Assembly (NCBI GenBank): GCA_937928575.1
Contig: CALFWW010000037.1
Location: 1-64,000, forward strand
Reading direction: 5' to 3'
DNA: 64,000 nt
DNA from: an uncultured Saprospiraceae bacterium
Lineage (GTDB): Bacteria; Bacteroidota; Bacteroidia; Chitinophagales; Saprospiraceae
Positions 58,001 through 64,000 of this stretch are shown piece after piece (position 1 is the stretch's first letter; the number at the start of each line of letters is the position of its first letter). Below the pieces are notes generated by a model. That model did no database searches. It was not told the DNA's origin and was given only the letters and a program-made list of their open reading frames with translations. Position numbers and translations under genes: made by a program.

Positions 58001-58449
58001 CAACGACAATGGAAGACAACGCTGTATTATTCAGCTTGACTTTCAACGCTAAATCAAACGGTCTATTAAGTGACTTACTGTCTGCTACTTCTAAAGCAGT
58101 GAAGGCAGAAGCTTACTCATCTGATCTTGATTTATTTGACGTTGCAATTGCTTTCAACACAGAAAATGGAACGGTTACTTCTGGACCTGCATTCGAATTG
58201 CTACAGAACACACCAAACCCTTTCAAAGTAGAAACTATTGTTGGTTTCAACTTACCGAAAGCACAAAGCGCTACACTGCAAATCATGGACGTCTCTGGAA
58301 AATTGATCAAATCAATCCAAGGAGATTTCGTACGCGGATACAACGAAGTAAAGCTTAACAAGCAAGAATTACAAGGTGCGGGAGTATTGTACTATCAATT
58401 AGATACAGCTACCGATACCGCGACGAAGAAAATGATTTTAATAGAATAA
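49096..58449 (+). CDS. Giant T9SS type A protein with HYR, P-domain, dockerin and cohesin
   Basis: 3117 aa from ATG 49096, preferred to an in-frame GTG at 49051 that overlaps the previous stop. The signal core TVFGILTICMLLCNVQDAFA (cleaved before QPAND) comes after a long ~35-aa n-region. Domains by residue: two PPC-like modules (54-335), Ig-like modules, a lamin-tail-like domain (about 764-912, EFIEICAT, LTGWEVED), a SprB repeat (about 1099-1190), a proprotein-convertase P-domain-like region (about 1335-1462, HTWVSDLDVQLTSPSGT), several HYR-like modules (APTLDCP, APVILNC), a dockerin-like pair (about 2745-2875, NGVTTYDLVLISQHILG and SGTVTTLDLVKI), a cohesin-like domain (about 2886-3029), and a type A sorting domain (QNTPNPF, PKAQSATLQIMDVSGK). 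It is likely an abundant extracellular structural or binding protein. The next gene is a paralog. Confidence 0.92.
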   Translation: MKNKLLNFLNSLPTSGYSRKVNEGGLQSPNIAKTTVFGILTICMLLCNVQDAFAQPANDACAAAVNFPITVDAGDCADGVTNGDNIDATPDTEVGSCFAGGSNGVWFSFVAPASGFVDVTTDFTGGTSNDTEVAIFDGCGGAEIACDQDGGTVVNFNSVITGAEVTAGDTYFIQVSGWNGTEGTFCLAVNSADPPPAAPANDLCAGAIPLTVGGENVCTFSVGTNVSATDSGELPAPSCASYAGGDVWFTVTVPATGDTLTVDLGNAGGFTDSGMSIYSGTCGALTEIECDDDDSADGLFSMITLTGQTPGDILYIRVWEFGNNAFGEFNICATTDGVVAPAVCNGTVDFADSEACNVAGGTQAVLAPITCMAAPEIINADGTFTIIGFDIYVPDATGTYLGTVYESATFGVSACDPITIGIPDNFGCTALIYSFEVVTSINEFTADGTFISAVNDPECTSEVVTFTQYPVLTAVDVTADAAACGTLQVDLVAEDGTVCDTQTQMCVADGDVLNADFTATFVDPLGCSTLTATSAACAGCVVTPPTCEADTPEFEVDAGDCPGDASGDGFATPFTFMPSAGSTENTTAPFITEYIVTDGPGGNIVSVHLNLLDAENAANAQAAGVGGTACIAAINHNSEEFMVLSGEITGCVLATLPQENLTALFALVQAAAPGASLDIAGIELLIANGAGGTVDLSALGGDPLCSISPFCYAISTEVCITNVACDAAACAIAGDLTTAPAAPAVTESTCMMGGTVDCSTAPASVVYIASSDGTGDGSCTTAGEFIEICATAECTGCETGAGIDLTGWEVEDEASNDGSPETSINITSGTLLPGECVTIYSGYTTGDIASPATGTMGSAIGIASDRANCPLWNSGGDTAFLYDGDSQNGGALVDQEATVAGASTYAAPTVTCPTGGGGTGTLSGGSIAATTCPAGSTAEYSTDGGATWSSTVPTYNQTTSISVSARCLCDEDGTTASPASATVTTVPGICEPECPFIEAPTVANITICEGDPDGALTALEATCAGCEDGTDAMITWWDHAAQQTGTGSVALGSGSPFDASGVIDASVAGMKFLYAQCECGECTSMRSQLMIVINSAISLDLDNITNPSCNSALSGPDGSFAVSAHGGAAPYTYTFDPDITAGAGLMTSDPLTTFEGLQAGDYNVTVTDANGCSDMGTVTLVEPEAFTVTTAFTPETCFGDETATVTITADNPGGLNIEFAISSENTWYPGTVGATSSTMTFTGLTSGTYTVFARDANNTSCIVSADLEVTGPEELSSPLVTGYMICVGEGIPAGEGLVAGCTNGSVTNAGTASAASTANGVAIPDNTDAFDACVTLDIAEAGMITDVNVSFTINHTWVSDLDVQLTSPSGTTVTLFGPNLACAGDDLDLAFDDEATSTYADLTGICNNAPAISGTFQSSDLLSAFDGEDLNGQWTLCAADFAGGDIGTIEDVSITIDFEEVMLASLANFYTQAGELVGTSSPFDPIATGVVNPNIPGTTCFLAGCYDELGCESDLVEVCLEIVDNPPAVTIEGPTSVCGSGTFTAVGGQEGSTFVWTVSGEGNVITSGTDDVVTISFGATTDGPFTVSVTEFLGGPDGCSTTSTVSVIAETETSLSCKGGLNVSLGDDCGANLNPLIFLINPAYGADSYAVISAINADGEDVLESDTDAIVFESGQSYEVMIEHLCSGTRCWTSMFAEDKIAPTLDCPPTEQLGCTADNRPVWPDDYPTGRDNCCDLNSPDFYDYSDSNTIPAGSVVATGFSGVLAADRWALDLDVAGVIDFTSTTMNITSSSFQPTATDQIVGANYTAPFAMEICFDWLYNDEDGIWENFYINQNGVEVFATPDVALAESGNFCATLAADDVLTIGIFSEDSWEPASTAVISNISAVVTEDIVDNSACGNEFLLRTWSITDCNGNVGETCDQIVFITRPSLADIEFPDDITVECGTVGGTDPADLDGLVSDLDDEDDGLDEDYPVLEGEDLTEKTCFYVASYEDQYVENLCGNTVKIIRTWTVTDWCTAVQATDIQVIKLLDTTAPVILNCGGTVDVPAAAGSCDGFYGIPPVEIFEECANPVTVTANGLNIGDEVYIPEEGLTLTYLAVDACGNFSSCDVTLNLVDVFGPVAICDANTTVSLSDFDNGLAVICYPTFDDGSYDNCEDDIVIKVKRMDSADDFSNCVEFGCSDAESTVLVRMRVYDLYPDEFAVAQDAATQYPDVDPTSRYSECMIQVAVQDKIDAEISCQTRFIQCVDSYDDINDLGGTSFPNLSADPAAGVPVFCTTCSDISSETVLGYRSSSIFSVTDNCPNGLYLTISDNAQIGCGGTGRVFRRWRLYNASNVEIDNCTEQIRIENDFHCWNPSPDGSAGVNEVIDGVVVIHEDDAINWPSNATYDCNSGTAEQDVDALLAIMPDVQDLVEGLEDDCAELYLAVNDHYVYDLPNACYKVVREWKIFDDCKYDPNNPDDGGFWSATREITVIDSTAPTFDECADRVFDVTAPNCVEVDQVGCSGFADLSVNATDFCGNDAIVYRWFLDANADGLVDQIGEGNDASGVYPIGTHNIRYEAEDGCGNVAVCEFEFKIVDNKAPTPVCLVLTSTVMPSTGALEIWATDFESGSSCDNCTAYDNLEWRINKGTDRTTPPGANATSVTFDCTSEIISFGAPMDVQVWLMDEAGNWDFCITQIVFTPINPNDTDHPCFDGPEMLDIEGVVETEDHDMVEMVDVDVSSTSTNPFTTSNNGLFSFFGVPAGGNYVVTPEKDINPLNGVTTYDLVLISQHILGVQTLDSPYKIIAADANLSGTVTTLDLVKIRSVILNIDQDFAPNTSWRFVDMDFVFPNPTNPFATTFPEVIAYNNLTSDELATDFVGVKIGDVNGSALPNQLIGSQARNTNGTLIFNADDIKLVEGNEYTIDFTATDFTELLGYQYSIEFDNNTLEFVNIEAGELNDLTDANFGFSMLNEGIITTSWNSAKATTMEDNAVLFSLTFNAKSNGLLSDLLSATSKAVKAEAYSSDLDLFDVAIAFNTENGTVTSGPAFELLQNTPNPFKVETIVGFNLPKAQSATLQIMDVSGKLIKSIQGDFVRGYNEVKLNKQELQGAGVLYYQLDTATDTATKKMILIE

Positions 58450-58464
58450 AATTTTTTCCAACAC

Positions 58465-58495
58465 TCCCGATGCTGTAAAACCATCAGCATCGGGA
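58465..58495. terminator. 11-bp hairpin between tandem giant genes
   Basis: TCCCGATGCTG and its exact complement CAGCATCGGGA with a 9-nt loop, 15 nt after the 58449 stop and 69 nt before the next ATG. No T-tract follows, so it may only partly terminate and may tune read-through into the paralog. Confidence 0.55.
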
Positions 58496-58564
58496 ATGGA
58501 AAAAGTCTTAAAATTCTTAAGCATGAAAAAGAATACAAAATTTAATCTTATAAAAAAATTAACC

Positions 58565-61500
58565 ATGAACGACTCAAATTATAATAATAGTGAGATGTTG
58601 AGTTCGCCAGGAAAAATGCTGCAATGGTTATCCTTTGCTGTGCTTTTGCTGACATTGGGTTTACCGAGTAGCATTTTTGCTCAGGTCACACCTCCTGTTG
58701 TTTCTTCTAGTTCAGTAGCAATTTGCGCAGGAAGTGCTGATGCAACTTTACTGGACTTTACAGCATCGTGTGATGACCCTTGTCCTAACCCAGATAACAC
58801 AGCTGTTGTTACTTGGTATGACGGAGCAGGTGTAGCCGTAGGCTCTGGTTCAACATTCACTGCACCAGTAGATGTCACTTTACCTGGTGTATACACTTTC
58901 ACATCCACCTGTACTTGTGGAGTTACAGAAGGACCTTCTGCAACAACTTCAGTAACGGTTTCCGAGAATCCTCAGATTGACCTTGATGCTGTTGTAAATG
59001 AATCCTGTACTGGTGAAGCTGATGGAAGTGCATTTGTAGATGGACATGATGGTACTGCACCAAACAACGGTCCTTTTACTTTCGGTTTATTCTCTGATCC
59101 AGGATTGATGACTTTGGTTTCAATCAGTACATTAACTTCTGATCCATATCAATTCACAGGTCTTGCTGCTGGTGTTTACTACGCAACATTTGTTGATGCT
59201 GCTGGTGCACCGATTTTTGATGATCTAAATTCTACTTGTAGATCAGTTGTACAATTCGAAATCTTAAGTGCTGCTGATAATATGTTTGATAGTTTCGATA
59301 TCATTAACGAATCTTGTGGTGATGCTGCAGACGGTCAAATTACAATTAATACGACGCCAGGAGCTGGTTACGTACCTGAATACTCTATTAATGATGGATT
59401 CGGTGGTAGCCCTTGGCAGACAAACAATACCTTCAGTAATCTAGAACCAGGTGTGTATGCTGTTAGCGTTAGAAATCAAAACGCTATCGATTGTGTATCT
59501 GAATTAGGAATTGCTGAGGTTTTAGCTGGAGATCCTATCCCAGCTCCTACAACTACATCTGTTGCAGTATGCTTGGATAATCCAGGTGATGTAAGTACTG
59601 CTTTAACTGCTGATTGTTCTGCAGTTGATTGTACTTCATCTATCGTGTCAAACGTGGGTGCTGTAGATGTTGCACCGGATGGTGTAATAGATGGATCAGA
59701 AGTAGTCAACGAAACTTTCTCAGGTGACTTCTTTTTTGCAACAACACCTGCTGAATGGACTGCAGGATCTCTTATTGCAATTAACCCAACAGTTCCTGCT
59801 AACAACATTGTTGTTGATGCTAATATTACTATTAATAGTGCTTCAGGTACAAATGTTGATGATCCTACATTTGGAACTTTTGATGAATGGCTCATACTAA
59901 TATCATGGGATGGTGGAACAACTTGGTTCTCACTTGACGGTGGTACCAATGGTCCAAATACTGGTACGTGGTCATCGGCTGCTACAGGTATTGCTTTTGG
60001 AGGTGCGTTTAATAACGCAGCTGATTATAGTGCTGTTGGAAATGAAACTTGTGCTAGTAATGTAGGTGAAAATTGCGACCTATTAGGTCAAGCTAGTGTT
60101 GGTGACTGCGCTGGTGGATTTTCAACTTACAATTTGAACAACTATCCTGTTTTAATTACAGTAGTTGATAATTCTTTCCAAGATGGTGCTGTTGGTTCAT
60201 CTCAAGGTACTGCTGATTTAGATGTGTCTGTAGAATTTTTCTACGACGAATATACACCTTGTACTCCTTGTACAGTTGAAGAAGTACTTTGTGCGCCTCC
60301 GGGTTCAGCAGGTGCTGGTGTAACATGGTGGAACTCACCTGTATTCGGTTCTAATGTAACTTCATTTGATACGGATGGTGTTGACGAAACCTTTGACCCA
60401 GTTGCTGCAGGATTAGTAAATCCTTCGATTCCTGGTACTTACACTTTCTACGCTCAATGCGAGTGCTTAGGATGTTTCAGTGAAAGAATTCCTGCTACCA
60501 TTACGATCCTTGAAGAGTTAGCTGCTCCAGAAATCACAGGCCCTACTGCTTTGTGTGCTGGTGAAACTGCTACATTCTCTATTACTGATGATGGTAACAT
60601 GTACACTTGGACTTTAAATGGTGTTGATGTTGGAACAGGAACTTCTGTAGACATTACTTTTGATGGTGCTACAATCACTAACACAATCGCAATTAGTGCG
60701 ACAGATGCAGATGGTTGTATGAGTACTTCATCTCTTGTAGTTACTCAAGAAGTTGACAACGCAATGTTCTGTAACCCAAGTGCGAATGTATCTGTGGGAG
60801 AAGATTGTGCTTATGAAGTAACACCATTTACTACTTTAAAGAATGCACTTTATGATGAATCAAGCTACCAAGTAGCAATGATTACAAATAACAGTACTGG
60901 TGAGGTTGTTTACAACGCTGCTGAAGGTACTGGTTCTACAACTTTGACTTTGGACTTAGATCCAGATGCAGAGTCTTGCTCACAAAATTTTACAATTACA
61001 GTAGAGCACTTATGTAGTGGAAATAGATGTAGCGGTGACTTATTGTTAGAAGACAAAACACCTCCTTCTATTACTTGTCCTTCACTTGTTGATGTGACTG
61101 AATTCACTACATTAACTGGTGAATTAACTGCTGATGATCCAACATACAACAGGATTTTCCTTATCGGTGGAACAGACTGTGTTCTATCAGGTGTTGGTCA
61201 AGGAGTAAGCTATGACGCATTTGAATTCCAAGTTGATGCAGAAGATGTATATACTTTTACTGCAAATTTCGTAGGGGATGGTACTGCTGCAATTTATGAA
61301 GGTTCATTTAATCCAAATTCACCTTGTGTAAACCTTGTGGCTTACGACGATGATGGTGCTGGTAATCTTGATCCTTTAATCATGACAACTTTACTTTCTT
61401 CAGGTACATATGTCCTAGTTACTTCAACATTCTCTCCTGGTGATTTTGGAGAATATGATTGGGCAATTACTAGTGAAAATGGAGGAACTGTTTTCCAATC

Positions 61501-64000
61501 TGCTGAAACTACATTGTTGTGTACTGAATTTGATGACATCTTTACACCTGACGAAACTCCTTGGGTAGATGGTGTAACTGATTTATCAACTGGTAATCCA
61601 ACTGTTAGCGATAATTGTTCTAACTGGACAGTTACATATAGCGATGCTTCAGTTGGTACAAGTTGTGCACTAAGTATTTTAAGAACATTTACAGTTACGG
61701 ATGCTTGTGGAAACGTTGAAACTTGTACGCAAACAATCAACTTCACGAATCCTGATCTTGCGGATGTAGTATTCCCTAATTTGGACGATGTAGAATGTGA
61801 TGGATCTGGTTTAGATCAAGCTCATCCTGATGTTATTGGCGGATATCCAGTACACGTAAATCCTGTAACTGGTGTAGAGAGTCCACTTAATGATGGATTA
61901 TGTAACATTAATCTTACATGGACTGACCAAGTATTGGAACAGTGTGGTGCAAGCTACAAAGTATTGCGTGAATGGACGGTTCTTGACTGGTGTGCTGTTG
62001 AAGCAGGTGCTGAAGAAACTTATGTTCAAGGTGCACAGATTATCTTCGTTACTGATACAACTGGACCTGAGATTACTTGCGCAACTCAGCAAGTTTATGC
62101 TGCTAATCCTTTCGAATGCGAGGCAATTGTTACAATTCCTTCTATTTCATACGTAGATCTATGCTCAGGTATTTCAGAAACAATTGATAACAATGGTTTC
62201 CCTAGAGATCCTGCTACTGGTAACAACTCTCAAAATGGAGATGTCGACAACGATAGAGTATGGTACGTAAATGGAGATGAAGCTGTAGACTTACAAGGAT
62301 TTACAATTTCTGTAACTGTAGATGGAGCTCCTTACACATTGTTTGATAACAACGGTTCTTCCTCATTCCAAGGTTCTCAATTACCTACTGATAGTAATGG
62401 AGACCGTATCCTAGTAGATGTTACTAATGGAAAACCATTTGAAGCTCAAATGGGTGACCAAATCAGATTAGTTGGTACAGGTGACCACGAAATTGTGTAC
62501 TCTGTAACTGATAATTGTGGAAATACTTCTACTTGTACTTCTATTATTACAATTGAAGATCAATCTGCTCCTAACCCAATCTGTGATGAAAATACAGTAG
62601 CGGTATTAGGAAATGATGGAACGGCTACCATCTGTTGGGAAACTTTCGATGACGGTTCATTTGACAACTGTGATGATGTGATTATTAGAGTGAAGCGTAT
62701 GGATGATCCATTGGCTGAATTCAGCGAATGTGTTGATTTCGATTGTGCTGATCTTCAATACGATGATGCATGTCCTGCTAATGTTAATGGAGTTACTCAA
62801 GTAAGAATGAGAGTTTACCAGGCTGGTGATGCTGGATTGTTAAGCTACGAAGACAATGAAAATGCTGGAATTCTTTGGAATGAATGTATGATCAATGTTG
62901 AAGTACAAGACAAGCAAGCTCCTGCTATTATTTGTCCTCCGGACAAATTCTTAGAATGTATGGATGATTACACTGTAATCGACAACGTATCTGATAATCC
63001 AGAAGATGGTCCTGAAGTTTTCATGGACGGAACATTAATCGGTTACTACAACGGACCTATCATTGACAACTGTAATAATCACGAAATTACACTCTCTGAA
63101 ACTGGATCAGTTGATGGATGTGGTGAAGGTGATATCTACAGAACTTATACAATTACAGACTTGACGACTTGTGCTTCACATAGTTGTGTACAAAGAATCA
63201 ATGTTTCTAAGACACCAGATCAGTTCTTCTTAGATGGTGTTGTATCATGTGATTTGTTTGAGAACAATATTACAAGTCCAAGCTTCGTCAATGGCGTAGT
63301 TGGTGATGTAGATAGATTAATCTGGCCAAGTGATAAGAATATCAATTGTGCTTCTGAAGGTGGTGCCGAAAGTACGGATCCTGCTTTTACAGATAGACCT
63401 ACTTATTCTGGTGAAGATGATGATTGTCACAACTTGTTACAAGGATACGAAGACAAGTTCCACTACAATGATCCTAACAACTGCTACACTATATTGAGAA
63501 CTTGGTCAGTTTATGACTGGTGCCAGTACGATCCTAACTCTGGATCTTGCCAAGGTGTTTGGACACATGTTCAGGTAATCAATGTAAATGACGACACTCC
63601 TCCAGTAATTACTTGTGGTGATGATGTTACTGCTGAAGCGAATAGCGCAGGTTGTGCTACAGGTGACGGATGTAGTGGTACTATTTCATTGCCAGTCGAA
63701 GCAGAAGATGCTTGCGGTGGTGAAATCACTTTCACTTACGAAATTGATGCTTTCTGGGATGGTGTAAACTTCAACGCTGATATTACTGGCGAAGGTCTTG
63801 CTGATGGTGAATACCCAGAAGGTAAGCACAGAATTAGATATACAGCTGAAGATGCTTGCGGTAATACAAGTTCTTGCATGTACACTTTCGATATCATCGA
63901 TGTGAAAGCACCGACTCCGATTTGTGTTGCATTGAACTCTGTTACTATGGATGAATCAGGTTCATTAGAAATGTGGGCTTCTGACTTCGAATCAGGTAGT
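58565..64000 (+). CDS. Giant secreted paralog of the 49096 protein, 3' truncated
   Basis: The frame is open from ATG 58565 to the window end (1812 codons). It starts MNDSNYNNSEML, with a signal core WLSFAVLLLTLGLPSSIFA cleaved before QVTPP. Another ATG at about 58524 appears out of frame. Ig-like modules are followed by SprB-like modules, then by HYR-type modules that align in order with the 49096 protein: EHLCSGNRC, DKTPPSITCP, WTVLDWC, TFDDGSFDNCDD with IIRVKRMD, YTAEDACGN, and finally LEMWASDFESGS, which matches LEIWATDFESGS of the paralog about 500 residues before its end. By that alignment the missing part should hold dockerin-like, cohesin-like and type A sorting domains (inference). 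Only 115 nt separate the two genes, so a common transcript is likely. Confidence 0.88.
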   Translation, partial: MNDSNYNNSEMLSSPGKMLQWLSFAVLLLTLGLPSSIFAQVTPPVVSSSSVAICAGSADATLLDFTASCDDPCPNPDNTAVVTWYDGAGVAVGSGSTFTAPVDVTLPGVYTFTSTCTCGVTEGPSATTSVTVSENPQIDLDAVVNESCTGEADGSAFVDGHDGTAPNNGPFTFGLFSDPGLMTLVSISTLTSDPYQFTGLAAGVYYATFVDAAGAPIFDDLNSTCRSVVQFEILSAADNMFDSFDIINESCGDAADGQITINTTPGAGYVPEYSINDGFGGSPWQTNNTFSNLEPGVYAVSVRNQNAIDCVSELGIAEVLAGDPIPAPTTTSVAVCLDNPGDVSTALTADCSAVDCTSSIVSNVGAVDVAPDGVIDGSEVVNETFSGDFFFATTPAEWTAGSLIAINPTVPANNIVVDANITINSASGTNVDDPTFGTFDEWLILISWDGGTTWFSLDGGTNGPNTGTWSSAATGIAFGGAFNNAADYSAVGNETCASNVGENCDLLGQASVGDCAGGFSTYNLNNYPVLITVVDNSFQDGAVGSSQGTADLDVSVEFFYDEYTPCTPCTVEEVLCAPPGSAGAGVTWWNSPVFGSNVTSFDTDGVDETFDPVAAGLVNPSIPGTYTFYAQCECLGCFSERIPATITILEELAAPEITGPTALCAGETATFSITDDGNMYTWTLNGVDVGTGTSVDITFDGATITNTIAISATDADGCMSTSSLVVTQEVDNAMFCNPSANVSVGEDCAYEVTPFTTLKNALYDESSYQVAMITNNSTGEVVYNAAEGTGSTTLTLDLDPDAESCSQNFTITVEHLCSGNRCSGDLLLEDKTPPSITCPSLVDVTEFTTLTGELTADDPTYNRIFLIGGTDCVLSGVGQGVSYDAFEFQVDAEDVYTFTANFVGDGTAAIYEGSFNPNSPCVNLVAYDDDGAGNLDPLIMTTLLSSGTYVLVTSTFSPGDFGEYDWAITSENGGTVFQSAETTLLCTEFDDIFTPDETPWVDGVTDLSTGNPTVSDNCSNWTVTYSDASVGTSCALSILRTFTVTDACGNVETCTQTINFTNPDLADVVFPNLDDVECDGSGLDQAHPDVIGGYPVHVNPVTGVESPLNDGLCNINLTWTDQVLEQCGASYKVLREWTVLDWCAVEAGAEETYVQGAQIIFVTDTTGPEITCATQQVYAANPFECEAIVTIPSISYVDLCSGISETIDNNGFPRDPATGNNSQNGDVDNDRVWYVNGDEAVDLQGFTISVTVDGAPYTLFDNNGSSSFQGSQLPTDSNGDRILVDVTNGKPFEAQMGDQIRLVGTGDHEIVYSVTDNCGNTSTCTSIITIEDQSAPNPICDENTVAVLGNDGTATICWETFDDGSFDNCDDVIIRVKRMDDPLAEFSECVDFDCADLQYDDACPANVNGVTQVRMRVYQAGDAGLLSYEDNENAGILWNECMINVEVQDKQAPAIICPPDKFLECMDDYTVIDNVSDNPEDGPEVFMDGTLIGYYNGPIIDNCNNHEITLSETGSVDGCGEGDIYRTYTITDLTTCASHSCVQRINVSKTPDQFFLDGVVSCDLFENNITSPSFVNGVVGDVDRLIWPSDKNINCASEGGAESTDPAFTDRPTYSGEDDDCHNLLQGYEDKFHYNDPNNCYTILRTWSVYDWCQYDPNSGSCQGVWTHVQVINVNDDTPPVITCGDDVTAEANSAGCATGDGCSGTISLPVEAEDACGGEITFTYEIDAFWDGVNFNADITGEGLADGEYPEGKHRIRYTAEDACGNTSSCMYTFDIIDVKAPTPICVALNSVTMDESGSLEMWASDFESGS

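Noticed and set aside
58524-58564. ATG at about 58524 as start of the last gene
   Set aside because: By my count it is not in frame with the long open frame, and the ATG at 58565 already gives a full signal peptide.

Overview
The window looks like a chromosomal segment of an AT-rich Bacteroidota, most probably of the Saprospiria/Saprospiraceae type (inference from gene content). Housekeeping genes (cmk, queA, a DUF2795 gene) sit among very large secreted proteins carrying type IX secretion (T9SS) C-terminal sorting domains. Six such proteins, two of them cut by the window ends, occupy about 48.5 kb of the 64 kb. Several genes have Bacteroidota-type promoters (TTTG, about 20 nt, TAnnTTTG). No rRNA, tRNA, CRISPR array, insertion sequence or integrase was seen.

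Layout. (1) 2-4756 and 5151-11624: two + strand type B (CHU_C) sorting-domain proteins built from Ig/PKD-like modules. (2) 11947-17547: a minus-strand housekeeping block made of cmk with a helical-repeat gene upstream, a DUF2795 gene, a degenerate transglutaminase-like secreted protein and queA. (3) 17744-18997: an orphan MacB/FtsX-type permease, divergent from queA. (4) 19242-47077: a type B island with a thrombospondin-3/Ig protein (1986 aa), a TPR-PD40 protein without an OmpA domain, a PorP/SprF-like outer-membrane protein, a TPR-PD40-OmpA protein of PorE type, and a 5514-aa adhesin-like protein. (5) 47078-48736: a 1.66 kb region without a convincing gene. (6) 48737-64000: a small secreted protein followed by two tandem paralogous giant proteins. 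The first ends with dockerin-like, cohesin-like and type A sorting domains. The second runs off the window.

How the parts may work together (inference from known families): PorP/SprF proteins serve export or anchoring of type B CTD substrates, and PorE-type TPR-PD40-OmpA proteins tie T9SS parts to peptidoglycan. Their position between two type B substrates suggests a dedicated export and anchoring module. A perfect sigma-54-type -24/-12 element lies upstream of the 19242 gene, a near-perfect one upstream of the 5151 gene and a weaker one upstream of the 5514-aa gene, so these surface proteins may share RpoN control.

The most novel-looking protein content is at the C-terminal side of the 5514-aa protein: an unrecognised domain of about 180 aa in four copies, with a companion module of about 90 aa in two copies. 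The same protein also has regular higher-order repeats of about 400 aa. Other points of interest are four near-identical 243-bp repeats in the first gene, the PD40 paralog lacking OmpA, and a transglutaminase-like protein with a His where the catalytic Cys should be.
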